Assembly: GCA_015068245.1 (NCBI GenBank)
Contig: SVKU01000014.1
Location: 1-62,793, forward strand
Source: Oscillospiraceae bacterium
GTDB lineage: Bacteria; Bacillota; Clostridia; Oscillospirales; Oscillospiraceae
Reading direction: 5' to 3'
DNA: 62,793 bases
Shown here: positions 1 through 8,587 of the stretch, one piece after another
Layout: every line of letters begins with the position of its first letter
Numbering within the stretch: the first letter of the stretch is position 1
Position numbers and translations under genes: made by a program
The notes under the pieces: generated by a model
What the model was told of the DNA's origin: nothing
Database searches by the model: none
The model's input: only the letters and a program-made list of their open reading frames with translations

Positions 1-399
1 TGAAATTTCCTCGTCCACACATTCTTCGATGAAACGCTCGTCGATACCCTCATAGTGACCGCAGACAATAACGATGTTTTCGTATTTGCTCAGCCTTTTG
101 GCATCGGCCTGAGTAAAAACTTTTCCGCCGGGAGTCATAAAAATGGTATGCACAGGGGCGGCAACTTCGTCGCATATATATTCCCAGCAGTTGTACAGCG
201 GGTCAGCCTGAATTAACATGCCCATACCACCGCCGTAAGGGTAATCGTCCACCTGATTCTGCTTGTTGGGGGTAAAATCCCGAATCTGATGACATTCAAT
301 TTTAAGGATATCCCGTTCCTGAGCACGGCCGATAATGCTTTCGGAAAGCACATCGCCCACAGTATCGGGGAACAGGGTCATAATGTCTATCCTCATCAT
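1..399 (-). CDS. trmD: tRNA (guanine(37)-N1)-methyltransferase, N-terminal part (cut by window edge)
   Basis: The product methylates N1 of G37 in tRNAs, using S-adenosylmethionine, to prevent frameshifting. The visible 133 residues begin MMRIDIMTLFPDT and include the SPOUT-family segments DDYPYGGGMGM and VCGHYEGIDERF, both characteristic of TrmD. The gene runs off the left edge, so the C-terminal half is missing from the window only. The ATG at 397-399 overlaps the rimM stop in an ATGA arrangement, implying translational coupling. It is the last visible gene of the ylxM-ffh-rpsP-khpA-rimM-trmD operon. Family identity is very secure. Confidence 0.96.
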   Translation of the reverse strand, partial: MMRIDIMTLFPDTVGDVLSESIIGRAQERDILKIECHQIRDFTPNKQNQVDDYPYGGGMGMLIQADPLYNCWEYICDEVAAPVHTIFMTPGGKVFTQADAKRLSKYENIVIVCGHYEGIDERFIEECVDEEIS

Positions 400-890
400 C
401 AAATCATCCCTTCGATGAGTTTAAAATATATTTTGTTTTCGTTCAAGTCTGTCTTTTTAAGAAATTCATCAACGGCGGGGATCATGTATTCGCCCTCGCC
501 TTTAATGACGTAAACATCACTGGCGGGGAGCTTGAGCACGTTGGTGACCTTTCCGAATACCTCGCCTGTTTCCACATTTACGGCTTCAAGACCAATAAGG
601 TCGTCAATAAAGACAAGACCGGCTTCCAACTGAGCATCGTCACGGTCGAAGTACAGGACTTTGCCTTTCAAAAGTGCTGCATCGTTGGCGTTGTCCACAC
701 CTTCGGGCTTTGCGATGAGCATGGTTTTATGAACTCTTTTGCCGGTAAACTTTACGGCCTTGCCGTCCAAATAAAACTTATCTATATCCAAAAGAAAGTC
801 GGCACTGTCGCACCAGGGCTGAATACGGACTTCACCCCTGATTCCATGAGTATTAACGATTTGACCGGCTTCCAGAAATTGCTTTTTCAT
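399..890 (-). CDS. rimM: 16S rRNA processing protein RimM
   Basis: RimM binds ribosomal protein S19 and helps mature the 3' domain of the 30S subunit. The 163-residue product starts MKKQFLEAGQIVNTHGIRGE, the standard RimM opening, followed by the RimM N-terminal beta-barrel and a C-terminal PRC barrel ending VDEFLKKTDLNENKI. The ATG at 890 has a GAGG motif about ten bases upstream. An upstream in-frame ATG at 971 would add 27 unrelated residues from the intergenic repeat and is rejected. The stop overlaps the trmD start. Length is normal for the family. Confidence 0.95.
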   Translation of the reverse strand: MKKQFLEAGQIVNTHGIRGEVRIQPWCDSADFLLDIDKFYLDGKAVKFTGKRVHKTMLIAKPEGVDNANDAALLKGKVLYFDRDDAQLEAGLVFIDDLIGLEAVNVETGEVFGKVTNVLKLPASDVYVIKGEGEYMIPAVDEFLKKTDLNENKIYFKLIEGMI

Positions 891-936
891 AAAAATAACC
901 TCACAATGGGTTTTATAATGATAAAGTAAGATATAA

Positions 937-985
937 CGCAGGGGCGGCCTTTGCAGCCACTGGGGCAGCAAGGGTCACCCCTGCG
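937..985. repeat. Palindromic intergenic element between khpA and rimM
   Basis: An inverted repeat, CGCAGGGG (937-944) against CCCCTGCG (978-985), surrounds a GC-rich core in the 105-base gap between khpA and rimM. Neighbouring genes of this operon have gaps of only 0 to 62 bases, so the extra DNA looks like an inserted small repeat. It could form a hairpin in the polycistronic mRNA. No second copy was recognised in the window. Confidence 0.4.
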
Positions 986-995
986 GTAGTAGTGA

Positions 996-1226
996 TCAGT
1001 CGACTATCTCAACAGAGACTTTTTTGTCCTGACGCTGAGCAACAGACTTGACCAAAGTGCGTATCTCCTTGGCGATCTTGCCCTGACGACCGATCACCTT
1101 GCCCATATCCTCGGGCGCGACACGAAGTTCAAGAACGGTATCGTTGTCGTTCTCGATCTCAGTGACGGTAACGGCGTCGGGATTATCGACAAGATTCTGC
1201 GCAATATAAAGCAAGAGCTCTTTCAT
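996..1226 (-). CDS. khpA: KH-domain RNA-binding protein (YlqC/KhpA)
   Basis: This is a 76-residue single KH-domain protein. The GxxG loop is visible as GRQG within MGKVIGRQGKIAKEIRTLV. KhpA proteins bind RNA, often as partners of KhpB/Jag, and influence cell-wall growth in Gram-positive bacteria. The position between rpsP and rimM is the conserved Firmicutes location. An ATG at 1226 follows rpsP by 12 bases, so the two are cotranscribed. Length matches the family. Confidence 0.93.
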   Translation of the reverse strand: MKELLLYIAQNLVDNPDAVTVTEIENDNDTVLELRVAPEDMGKVIGRQGKIAKEIRTLVKSVAQRQDKKVSVEIVD

Positions 1227-1238
1227 GGATACACCTCT

Positions 1239-1478
1239 TTACTGAATTCCGGCTTTTTTGAGAAGAGCCTTGACGGTATCGGTGGGCTGAGCGCCGGACT
1301 TGATCCATTCCTGAGCTTTTTCAGCGTTGATCTTGATTTCGGCGGGCTCGGTAAGGGGGTTGTAAGTGCCGATTTCTTCGATGAATCTGCCATCTCTGGG
1401 GCTGCGGGAGTCAGCGACAACGATTCTGTAGAAAGGAGCCTTCTTAGCGCCCATTCTGCGAAGTCTGATTTTGACCAT
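1239..1478 (-). CDS. rpsP: 30S ribosomal protein S16
   Basis: The 79-residue product opens [20 protein letters not shown], the S16 signature, and continues with the [14 protein letters not shown] motif. It binds the 5' and central domains of 16S rRNA. The ATG at 1476-1478 has an excellent Shine-Dalgarno (GGAGGTG) seven bases upstream; an earlier in-frame start at 1538 would place an unrelated 20-residue leader before it. It lies in the operon between ffh and khpA. Confidence 0.97.
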   Translation of the reverse strand: MVKIRLRRMGAKKAPFYRIVVADSRSPRDGRFIEEIGTYNPLTEPAEIKINAEKAQEWIKSGAQPTDTVKALLKKAGIQ

Positions 1479-1540
1479 GATTGTTTCACCTCCGTATATG
1501 ATCTTCGAAAATATATCGTAAATTTTCCTTACGAACAAAG

Positions 1541-2890
1541 TTACATGCCGGGCAGACTGAATCCTCCGTAGCGGTTCTTTTTCCGTTTGCCCTTTTTACC
1601 GCCGCCTGTCATTTGCTTGGTCATTACCTGCATGGCCTCGAACTGTTTCAGCAGACGGTTGATTTCTTCAACCTTAACACCGCTTCCGGCAGCAATGCGC
1701 TTTTTACGGCTGTGGTTGAGGATTGAAGGATTCTCTCTTTCCCGGGGAGTCATGGAAAGGATAATGGCCTTTGTGCGGCCCATAGCCTTTTCATCGATGG
1801 TGGCACCTGCGAGAGCCTTTTTGTCAATGCCGGGGATCATTCCAAGCATATCACCAAGGTCGCCCATATTCTGAAGCTGATCCATCTGGTCGAGAAAATC
1901 GGTGAGAGTAAAGCGGTTGGTCTTGAGCTTTTGTTCAAGTTCCTGCGCTTTTTTCATATCAAAAGCCTGTTCGGCTTTTTCAATAAGTGTCAGTACGTCG
2001 CCCATTCCCAGGATACGGGAAGCGATACGATCGGGGTGGAAAAGTTCAATATTGTCGAGCTTTTCGCCGTTGCCCACATATTTGATGGGCTTGCCTGTAA
2101 CAGCCTTGACAGACAGAGCAGCACCGCCTCGTGCATCGCCGTCAAGCTTGGTCATAAGAACACCGGTGATGCCAAGAGCATCATCGAAGGCCTGAGCAGC
2201 GTTTACAGCGTCCTGGCCGGTCATGGCGTCGACCACCAGCATTATCTCGGTGGGGTCGACAGCGGACTTGACAGCTTTTAGCTCGTCCATCAGGGTTTCG
2301 TCTATGTGCAAACGGCCTGCGGTATCAAGAAATACCATATCGTTGCCGTGGGCGTTGGCGTAATCGATGGAAGCCTTTGCAATTTCAACGGGATCGGATT
2401 GACCCATCTGGAACACGGGAATATCCAGCTGACCACCGACAACTTCAAGCTGTTTGACAGCCGCGGGACGATAAACGTCGCAGGCGACCAACAGGGGACG
2501 TTTGCCGTTTTTCTTCATCAGTCCTGCCAGCTTGGCACCATTGGTGGTTTTACCTGCACCCTGCAGACCCACAAGCATAACGACTGTGGGAGGCTTGGAG
2601 GATATCTGGAGCTTCTGGCTGTCGCTGCCCATGAGCTTGGTCAGCTCTTCGTTGACGATTTTTATGATCATCTGGGCAGGGGTAAGGCTTTCAAGCACGT
2701 CTGTACCAACGGCACGGGCTGTGACGTCTGCTACAAACTGCTTGACGACCTTGAAGCTTACGTCGGCTTCCAGCAGCGCAAGCTTGACCTCACGCATGGC
2801 TTCCTTGACGTCGGCTTCGGTAAGGCGGCCTTTGCTTTTCAGCTTTTTGAATGCTGATGTCAGTTTATCGGAAAGACTTTCAAAAGCCAT
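1541..2890 (-). CDS. ffh: Signal recognition particle protein Ffh (SRP54)
   Basis: Ffh is the GTPase of the bacterial signal recognition particle. It binds 4.5S/6S-type SRP RNA and signal peptides and docks on FtsY at the membrane. The 449-residue product shows the N domain, the G domain with GLQGAGKTT (P-loop), DTAGR and TKLDG motifs, and a methionine-rich M domain near the C terminus ([12 protein letters not shown], then a basic glycine tail). The start MAFESLS at 2890 matches the family; an in-frame ATG 48 bases upstream lies over the end of ylxM. The gap to ylxM is 19 bases. Confidence 0.97.
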   Translation of the reverse strand: MAFESLSDKLTSAFKKLKSKGRLTEADVKEAMREVKLALLEADVSFKVVKQFVADVTARAVGTDVLESLTPAQMIIKIVNEELTKLMGSDSQKLQISSKPPTVVMLVGLQGAGKTTNGAKLAGLMKKNGKRPLLVACDVYRPAAVKQLEVVGGQLDIPVFQMGQSDPVEIAKASIDYANAHGNDMVFLDTAGRLHIDETLMDELKAVKSAVDPTEIMLVVDAMTGQDAVNAAQAFDDALGITGVLMTKLDGDARGGAALSVKAVTGKPIKYVGNGEKLDNIELFHPDRIASRILGMGDVLTLIEKAEQAFDMKKAQELEQKLKTNRFTLTDFLDQMDQLQNMGDLGDMLGMIPGIDKKALAGATIDEKAMGRTKAIILSMTPRERENPSILNHSRKKRIAAGSGVKVEEINRLLKQFEAMQVMTKQMTGGGKKGKRKKNRYGGFSLPGM

Positions 2891-2909
2891 AGTTTGTCCT
2901 TTCTTGGAG

Positions 2910-3284
2910 TTATTCGCTGATTGCCGCAGCAGCGGCATCTATCTCATCGGCAAGAGCTGCAACTTCACGTTCCTGCAAAAGCCCTCTGGCAATAACCCGA
3001 AGCTCATCTGTGGCACGTCTTATGCGGCTGATGCTTTCGCTCATTGCTTTGTGTTTTCTGATAAGTCCGATGCTTTGTTCAAGCTCTTCCATGCTTGCTT
3101 CAGACCGGACAATGGCATCTCTCACACCCTGACGGGTGATATTTTCGTTTTCGGCAATCTCTGCCAAAGAAAGGTCCTGATTGTAGTAACAGTCGAAAAG
3201 GTGACGCTGCTTTTCGGTGAGAGTGTCGCCGTAAAAGTCCAGCAGCAGAGACATTTCGTAGTTGTCACGCTTCAATTCGACCAC
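2910..3284 (-). CDS. ylxM: YlxM-family helix-turn-helix protein, SRP-associated
   Basis: YlxM/p13 proteins are sigma-factor-like HTH proteins almost always encoded directly before ffh; they have been linked to SRP function. The 124-residue product contains the family core LLDFYGDTLTEKQ and an HTH (SLAEIAENENITRQGVRDAI). The start is GTG at 3284, with GGAAAGG about a dozen bases upstream. An internal ATG at 3254 would remove part of the first helix. It is the first gene of the operon, driven by the promoter at 3317-3345. The C-terminal region (from about residue 85) is alanine-rich and predicted helical. Confidence 0.88.
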   Translation of the reverse strand: MVELKRDNYEMSLLLDFYGDTLTEKQRHLFDCYYNQDLSLAEIAENENITRQGVRDAIVRSEASMEELEQSIGLIRKHKAMSESISRIRRATDELRVIARGLLQEREVAALADEIDAAAAAISE

Positions 3285-3316
3285 CCTTTCAGACCTTTCC
3301 TTTTTAAACCTGAGAC

Positions 3317-3345
3317 ATTGTACAATATATTTGCTGCGATGTCAA
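3317..3345 (-). promoter_or_regulatory. Sigma-A promoter of the ylxM-ffh-rpsP-khpA-rimM-trmD operon
   Basis: On the minus strand TTGACA (3340-3345) and TACAAT (3317-3322) are separated by exactly 17 bases. It matches the sigma-A consensus in 11 of 12 positions and sits 33 bases before the ylxM start codon. This is the only strong promoter seen upstream of the operon. Confidence 0.85.
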
Positions 3346-3411
3346 GCGTTTTCCTTTACATCTTAAAATTATTTTTTATTGTAAAAAAACAATTAATTTA
3401 TGGTGAATAGA

Positions 3412-3440
3412 TTTTCTTTTTGGGAAAAAAGATGTATAAT
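3412..3440 (+). promoter_or_regulatory. Probable promoter of the M16 pair / lgt / folD operon
   Basis: A perfect TATAAT at 3435-3440 lies 44 bases before the first gene. The hexamer 17 bases upstream (TTTTCT) is a poor -35, so strength may depend on the AT-rich upstream tract at 3355-3420. Confidence 0.45.
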
Positions 3441-3483
3441 ATAGATTCAGAATCAAAGTACTGCATACGAAAGGACAGACCAT

Positions 3484-4755
3484 ATGGAAAACGCCATCCG
3501 CAGCCGGCTGCTGCCTGACGTATTTTTGACTGCCATTAAGACAGATAAGTTCAAATCCGGTGCCATAACCTTGAATCTTCTTCGACCTTTGCGTGACGAA
3601 GAAGCTGCTATGAATGCGCTGTTTCCTGTAATACTTCGTCGTGGAACCGCCGAACATCCCGACCTGATTTCCATTGCTGCCGAGCTGGACGAGCTTTACG
3701 GCGCATCTATTGGCGCTGTAGTGCGCAAAAGGGGAGAGGTGCAGGTTGTCGGATTGAGCGTAGAGTTTAACGATGATCGATTCCTGCCTGAGGACGGTCT
3801 GCTTGAAAAGATCTGTGCCCTTATGGGCGAGATGCTTTTGAGACCCGTCACTGATGGCGATAAGTTTGACGAAGAATACTTCGAATCCGAGAAGAAGAAC
3901 CTCATCGACCTTATCAATGCAAAGGTAAACGATAAGATATCCTATGCCCAGTCCCGTCTTATAGAATCCATGTGTGCCGACGAAGCCTACGGTATCGACA
4001 AGACAGGCAGCAGGCAGCAGGCGGAAATAATAACCAACGAGGAGCTTTACCGCCACTATCGCAAAGTGCTTGAGACTTCTCAGATAGAGATCATATATGT
4101 CGGAAGTGCAGACAGTGATCGTGTGGAAAACGCTATGCTCAATGCCCTTAAGGAACTCCCCAGAGGAGAGATGATCCCCACAGGCACTTCGACAGAGTAT
4201 ATTGCCTCCGAACCGAAATACGTTGAGGACGCTATGGACGTTACTCAAGGTAAGCTGTCTATCGGTTTCCGCACCGGCGTTACTGCGGCAGACGAGGATT
4301 ATCCCGACATGGTGCTGTTCAATGCCGTGTTTGGCGGAAGTCTCAATTCAAAGCTGTTTATGAACGTTCGCGAAAAGCTGTCTCTTTGCTACTATGCCAG
4401 CTCGGGGCTTGAAAAGTTCAAGGGGCTTATGATAGTCAACTCCGGCGTTGAGTTTGAAAACTATCAGATTGCAAAAGACGAGATATTTGCCCAGCTGGAA
4501 GCATGCAAAAACGGTGACATCACCGATGAGGAGCTTGAGGGAGCAAGAAAATATATGCTCAACGCTCTGCGTTGTCAGGACGACTCCCTTGCTGCTCAGG
4601 AGGAAAGTGCCCTCAGCCGCATAATTGGCGGCTACGACCGTACAGCTGCGGAACTTGCTCAGCAGCTTGAAAAGCTGACGGCTGAAAATGTGGTCAGAGC
4701 AGCCAATAAAGTTCGTCTCGACACGGTATACTTTCTTAAAGGGGTGGAAAAATGA
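3484..4755 (+). CDS. M16-like protein, YfmF type (inactive partner)
   Basis: A 423-residue member of the M16 (insulinase/pitrilysin) superfamily. The fold is recognisable from the LRPLRDEEAAMNALFPVILRRGT opening region and the C-terminal segment FGGSLNSKLFMNVREKLSLCY, the M16 substrate-side motif. It lacks the zinc-binding HxxEH motif, as expected for the non-catalytic half of two-subunit M16 proteases. In Bacillus the homologous pair is annotated as associated with EF-P 5-aminopentanol modification; whether that holds here is inference. The stop overlaps the start of the catalytic partner by four bases, supporting a heterodimer. The start ATG at 3484 is preceded by AAGGA. Confidence 0.85.
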   Translation: MENAIRSRLLPDVFLTAIKTDKFKSGAITLNLLRPLRDEEAAMNALFPVILRRGTAEHPDLISIAAELDELYGASIGAVVRKRGEVQVVGLSVEFNDDRFLPEDGLLEKICALMGEMLLRPVTDGDKFDEEYFESEKKNLIDLINAKVNDKISYAQSRLIESMCADEAYGIDKTGSRQQAEIITNEELYRHYRKVLETSQIEIIYVGSADSDRVENAMLNALKELPRGEMIPTGTSTEYIASEPKYVEDAMDVTQGKLSIGFRTGVTAADEDYPDMVLFNAVFGGSLNSKLFMNVREKLSLCYYASSGLEKFKGLMIVNSGVEFENYQIAKDEIFAQLEACKNGDITDEELEGARKYMLNALRCQDDSLAAQEESALSRIIGGYDRTAAELAQQLEKLTAENVVRAANKVRLDTVYFLKGVEK

Positions 4756-6038
4756 CAAGAATCGACTATCCCAGACTTGGCGAAACCGTTTATACCGACA
4801 CTCTTGAAAACGGCCTGAAGCTGGTGGTCATTCCAAAGAAGGGCTTTGCAAGGGCAGACGCTTTCTTTGCCACCAATTACGGCTCCATTGATACAAAGTT
4901 TTTCCTTGACGGAAAATGGCAGACATCTCCCGCAGGTGTTGCCCACTATCTTGAGCATAAGATGTTCGACATGCCCAGCGGCAATGCACTGCAGACACTG
5001 TCGTCCTACGGTGCCAGCCCCAATGCTTTTACCAGTTACGAGATGACTGCTTACTACTTCACGGCTACCGAGTATTTTGACGAATGTCTTCGTGAACTGC
5101 TTACCTTTGTTTCCACCGGATATTTCACCGAAGAAAGCGTGGAAAAGGAACGGGGAATCATTTCTCAGGAAATCCGAATGTATGAGGACAATCCCAACAG
5201 TCAGGTTGGCGAGCGTCTTTTTGAGATAATGTATCACAACCATCCTGTAAGAGTTTCCATCGCAGGAACTGTCGAGAGTATTTCGGATATCACTGCCGAA
5301 ACTCTTTACAGCTGCCACCGTGCTTTTTATGACCCCTCCAATATGTGCCTTATTGTTTGCGGTGACTTTGACCCTGAGCATATTAAGGAAATAGCAAAAG
5401 AGGTTTTGCCGGACAATGCAGCCACCGTATCCGACCGTGATTACGGCGAAGCTGAGCCTGACAGCGTGGTTTCGCATTACTGCTGCCGTGAGATGGAAGT
5501 GGGAGCGACCATTTTTGAACTGGGATTTAAGCTGCCCGAAACCACCGGCGGCAGGGAAGGCTATAAGACCGAGCTGGTCGGCGAACTGGCATTCCAGGTG
5601 CTTTGCGGAGGCTCATCACGGTTGTTTGCAAAAATGTATTCCGAAGGTCTTATCAACGGTACATTCAGCGGTGGATACGAAACCATCAAGCATACTTCCA
5701 TGATCGTAGCCGGCGGTGAAAGCGAGCAGCCCGAAAAGGTGAGGGACGAGCTTATTGCCGAGGCAGAGAGAATTATAGCCGGCGACGTGGACATGGATTT
5801 GTTCCGCAGGCTGAAGAAAGCCTCTTACGGACGCCATCTTTCCGAACTGGACTCTTTCTCCGGCATTTGTTACGGTATGGCTTCTTCGGTGTTTGATAAC
5901 TGCAATCTGTTTGATTTTGCCGAGATTTACGATGAGATCACATGGGAAGATGTGCGGGAGTTTTTGAAACTGGCCATCACCTACGAAAGATCGGCGCTGT
6001 CGGTAATTAATCCACTGAAAGGCGGAGATGAAGAATGA
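4752..6038 (+). CDS. M16 zinc metalloprotease, YfmH type (catalytic partner)
   Basis: A 428-residue M16 peptidase. The zinc motif H65-Y-L-E-H69 is present (AHYLEHKMFDM), with a downstream glutamate-rich helix (VEKERGIISQEIRMYEDNP) that supplies the third ligand. The second M16 domain contains LCGGSSRLFAKMYSEGLI. It probably acts with the upstream inactive subunit on a peptide or peptide-like substrate in the cytoplasm; no signal peptide is visible. It overlaps both neighbours by four bases (ATGA), so the trio with lgt is translationally coupled. Confidence 0.9.
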   Translation: MTRIDYPRLGETVYTDTLENGLKLVVIPKKGFARADAFFATNYGSIDTKFFLDGKWQTSPAGVAHYLEHKMFDMPSGNALQTLSSYGASPNAFTSYEMTAYYFTATEYFDECLRELLTFVSTGYFTEESVEKERGIISQEIRMYEDNPNSQVGERLFEIMYHNHPVRVSIAGTVESISDITAETLYSCHRAFYDPSNMCLIVCGDFDPEHIKEIAKEVLPDNAATVSDRDYGEAEPDSVVSHYCCREMEVGATIFELGFKLPETTGGREGYKTELVGELAFQVLCGGSSRLFAKMYSEGLINGTFSGGYETIKHTSMIVAGGESEQPEKVRDELIAEAERIIAGDVDMDLFRRLKKASYGRHLSELDSFSGICYGMASSVFDNCNLFDFAEIYDEITWEDVREFLKLAITYERSALSVINPLKGGDEE

Positions 6039-6970
6039 TGATCCTCGCAAGCCCCATTTACTTTCCCGGATTGGGTATAGAGATCAATCCCTCCAATATA
6101 GCTTTTTCTATCGGAGGCCATAACTTTTACTGGTACGGCATCATAATTGCCGCCGGCTTCTTGCTGGCGGCACTGTATGGCATGAAAAGAGCGGAACAGT
6201 TTGGCCTGACTCAGGACAATATAATCGATATTCTGATTTGCGCCGTGCCTTCTGCCATTATCGGCGCCAGAGCATATTACTGTATTTTTAACTGGGCAGA
6301 ATATGCCGAAAACCCCATTTCCGTATTGTACATATGGAACGGCGGTTTAGCCATATACGGTGCCATTATTGCTGCAATAATTTCCGTTGTTGTCTATGCG
6401 AAAGTGAAGAAGATAAATCCCGGAACCATTCTCGACCTTGGCAGCCTTGGTATGCTGATAGGTCAGATGATAGGTCGCTGGGGCAACTTCATCAACCGCG
6501 AAGCCCACGGTGTTGAGTGTACCAATTTCCTGCGCATGGGTTTGATGAACGCATCGGACAGGTGGGTATTTTATCACCCTACTTTCCTTTATGAATCTCT
6601 GTGGAATCTGGTTGGCTTTGTTCTGCTGCACTTTTTCAGTAAAAAATACCGCAAATTTGACGGCCAGATATTCCTGATGTATATGTGCTGGTACGGCTTT
6701 GGCAGAGGCCTGATCGAAGGCCTGCGCACAGACAGCCTGTATTTTATGGGTACAGGTCTGAGGATTTCGCAGTTCCTTGGATACGCTTTCTTTGTGGTAT
6801 GCCTTGTGGTGCTGTTCATTAAGCTTGTGTTTAAAGACAATGACCCTGCCGATATGCAGGTATGGAAATACAATCACCCTGTGGCCGAAAATGCTGCTGA
6901 AACTGTTGATTCGGAAACAGATACAGATGAGGATAATAAAGGAGAAGACCATGAGCGCAATTCTGATTGA
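6035..6970 (+). CDS. lgt: Prolipoprotein diacylglyceryl transferase
   Basis: Lgt transfers diacylglycerol from phosphatidylglycerol to the lipobox cysteine of prolipoproteins at the membrane. The 311-residue product has multiple membrane segments and the family signature GRWGNFINREAHG at about residue 148, plus the periplasmic HPTFLYESLWN motif and the C-terminal DGQIFLMYMCWYGFGRGLIEGLR. Two adjacent ATGs (6035, 6038) are possible starts; 6035 overlaps the yfmH-type stop. The acidic C-terminal tail (about 40 residues) is longer than usual and overlaps the folD start by 20 bases. The lipoproteins at 29937 and 44557 would be substrates. Confidence 0.95.
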   Translation: MMILASPIYFPGLGIEINPSNIAFSIGGHNFYWYGIIIAAGFLLAALYGMKRAEQFGLTQDNIIDILICAVPSAIIGARAYYCIFNWAEYAENPISVLYIWNGGLAIYGAIIAAIISVVVYAKVKKINPGTILDLGSLGMLIGQMIGRWGNFINREAHGVECTNFLRMGLMNASDRWVFYHPTFLYESLWNLVGFVLLHFFSKKYRKFDGQIFLMYMCWYGFGRGLIEGLRTDSLYFMGTGLRISQFLGYAFFVVCLVVLFIKLVFKDNDPADMQVWKYNHPVAENAAETVDSETDTDEDNKGEDHERNSD

Positions 6971-7799
6971 TGGCAAAAAAGTAGCTGCGGACTGCAAAAA
7001 GCTGATTGCTGAAGAAGTTTCACAGTTTTCCGGCAGAAAGCCCGGACTCGCAGTTATAATCGTCGGTAATAACCCGGCATCAAGAGTGTATGTCAACGGT
7101 AAAAGAAAGGATTGCGCCGAATGCGGAATTGAAAGCTATGAATACGCCCTTCCCGAAGATACCACTCAGGAAGAGCTGATAGAGCTTGTGCATCGCCTTA
7201 ACGAAGACGAGAATGTCGATGGTATCCTTGCTCAGCTTCCGCTGCCTGACCACCTTGATGCGGATGATGTAATTTACAATATCGTGCCCGACAAGGACGT
7301 TGACGCTTTCCACCCCATCAGTGTCGGACGTATTACCCTTGGCAAATACGGCTTTGTTCCATGTACGCCCTACGGTGTAATGGAGCTTCTCAATGCTTAC
7401 AATATCCAGGTTTATGGAAAGCACTGTGTTGTTGTGGGACGTTCCAATATTGTGGGCAAGCCCATGTCGATGCTCCTGCTCCACAGCAATGCAACCGTTA
7501 CGATCGCCCACTCCAAAACCACCGATCTTGCTGCCATAACAAAACAGGCAGACATACTGGTCTGCGCTGCCGGCAAAAGAGGTCTTATTACTGCCGATAT
7601 GGTCAAGGAAGGCGCAGTTGTAATCGATGTTTCCATCAACCGCAACGATGAGGGTAAGCTCTGCGGCGACGTGGTGTTTGATGAGGTCAGGGAAAAGGCA
7701 TCATACATTACTCCCGTACCCGGCGGCGTAGGTCCCATGACACGGGTCATGCTGCTGCAGAATACAATAACAGCGTACTATAATCATATAAATAAATAA
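6951..7799 (+). CDS. folD: Bifunctional methylene-THF dehydrogenase / methenyl-THF cyclohydrolase
   Basis: FolD interconverts 5,10-methylene-, methenyl- and 10-formyl-tetrahydrofolate in the cytosol, supplying one-carbon units. The 282-residue product contains the catalytic YVNGKRK region, the signature DGILAQLPLP, the Rossmann segment VVVGRSNIVGKPMSMLL, and the C-terminal PVPGGVGPMTRVMLL. ATG at 6951 has GGAGA seven bases upstream; a longer in-frame extension back to 6777 lies inside lgt and is rejected. Overlaps lgt by 20 bases. Confidence 0.97.
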   Translation: MSAILIDGKKVAADCKKLIAEEVSQFSGRKPGLAVIIVGNNPASRVYVNGKRKDCAECGIESYEYALPEDTTQEELIELVHRLNEDENVDGILAQLPLPDHLDADDVIYNIVPDKDVDAFHPISVGRITLGKYGFVPCTPYGVMELLNAYNIQVYGKHCVVVGRSNIVGKPMSMLLLHSNATVTIAHSKTTDLAAITKQADILVCAAGKRGLITADMVKEGAVVIDVSINRNDEGKLCGDVVFDEVREKASYITPVPGGVGPMTRVMLLQNTITAYYNHINK

Positions 7800-7812
7800 C
7801 GGAGGAAAAGAA

Positions 7813-8364
7813 ATGTCTTTTGTAAACGAAATTCTTGGAACTGCCTCAGAACTGTTTGAAAAAGCCGCTCAGAAATCTACATACTATGCTCAGATAGCAA
7901 AGCTGAATGTTAAGATAACTGCTGAAAACAACAGCCTCAAAGAACTCTATACTCAGCTTGGTAAGGCATATTTTGAAGGTATTGAATCCGGCGAAACAGA
8001 ATCTGCAGAATTTGCCAAAGAGCTTTGCGAAAAGATCGTTGAATCCAAAGGAAAAATCGAGAGTTATCAGGAAGAAATAGAACAGCTTAAGGAGCAGGAA
8101 GCTGCCGCAGCCGCTGCTGCCGCCGAAGCTAAAGCTGAAAAGAAAGCTGCTGCTGAAGCTGCAAAAGCCGCTGTTGCCGAAGAAACCGCAGAGGAAGACG
8201 AGATAGAGATAACCATCGAGGTCATTCCCGAAGCGGAATCCGTTGCGGAAGAAGTTGCTGCCGAAGTGGAAGCCATCGAAGCAGAGGTTGAAGCTGCTGC
8301 AGCAGAGCCTCCCGTAGCGACTCTCTATGTAGACGAGTCCGCCGAAAGCGAGAATAAGGAATAA
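7813..8364 (+). CDS. Ala/Glu-rich coiled-coil protein, uncharacterised
   Basis: I do not recognise this 183-residue protein. Residues 1-95 form a predicted coiled coil with regular heptads (AKLNVKITAENNSLKELYTQLG). After residue 95 the composition is almost entirely Ala, Glu, Lys and Val, including a run of eight alanines, and is probably disordered or a single long helix. There is no signal peptide. The start has a GGAGG site and follows folD by 13 bases, so it belongs to the same transcript. Similar small proteins in Clostridia carry a zinc ribbon at the C terminus; none is present here. Confidence 0.7.
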   Translation: MSFVNEILGTASELFEKAAQKSTYYAQIAKLNVKITAENNSLKELYTQLGKAYFEGIESGETESAEFAKELCEKIVESKGKIESYQEEIEQLKEQEAAAAAAAAEAKAEKKAAAEAAKAAVAEETAEEDEIEITIEVIPEAESVAEEVAAEVEAIEAEVEAAAAEPPVATLYVDESAESENKE

Positions 8365-8387
8365 TCTACCGCACCTGAGTACAGCGT

Positions 8388-8500
8388 TGTAGGGCGGGGG
8401 ATTGCTCCCGCCGCCTGTTACGCAAAGCTCTTTCCTGTAACATTGTAGGGAACGGTCTTGACCGTTCCGCGAAAATTGGGTTGCCGAAGGCGGCAACCCC
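8388..8500. repeat. Cluster of three GTAGGG-headed REP-like palindromes
   Basis: Three short imperfect palindromes lie side by side. Two face forward, starting GTAGGG at about 8389 and 8444, and one faces backward, ending CCCCTAC near 8500. Each has the same head, GTAGGG, followed by a different GC-rich hairpin. The first is nearly identical to the two copies inside the transposase gene at 11614-12120. A GTAG head plus hairpin is the known architecture of REP elements mobilised by REP-associated tyrosine transposases. The rest of the gap between the genes at 8364 and 8588 is the terminator described next. Confidence 0.75.
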
Positions 8501-8534
8501 TACGCCAGCACCTACAGCGCGCAAAGATATAAAC

Positions 8535-8580
8535 GCCATCCACCTGGATAATGTTTTTTAGCATTATCCAGGTGGATGGC
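8535..8580. terminator. Bidirectional terminator between converging genes
   Basis: A perfect 19-base inverted repeat (8535-8553 and 8562-8580) with an eight-base T-rich loop. T-rich sequence follows on the plus strand. It lies between the plus-strand folD operon and the converging minus-strand obgE, so it can serve both. Confidence 0.85.
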
Positions 8581-8587
8581 GATATTT

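Noticed and set aside
8101-8364. Trinucleotide-type Ala/Glu repeat as a DNA repeat or phase-variable tract
   Set aside because: The codons for the alanine run are mixed (GCC, GCA, GCT), so it is an amino-acid bias of a coding region and not a slippage-prone DNA repeat.
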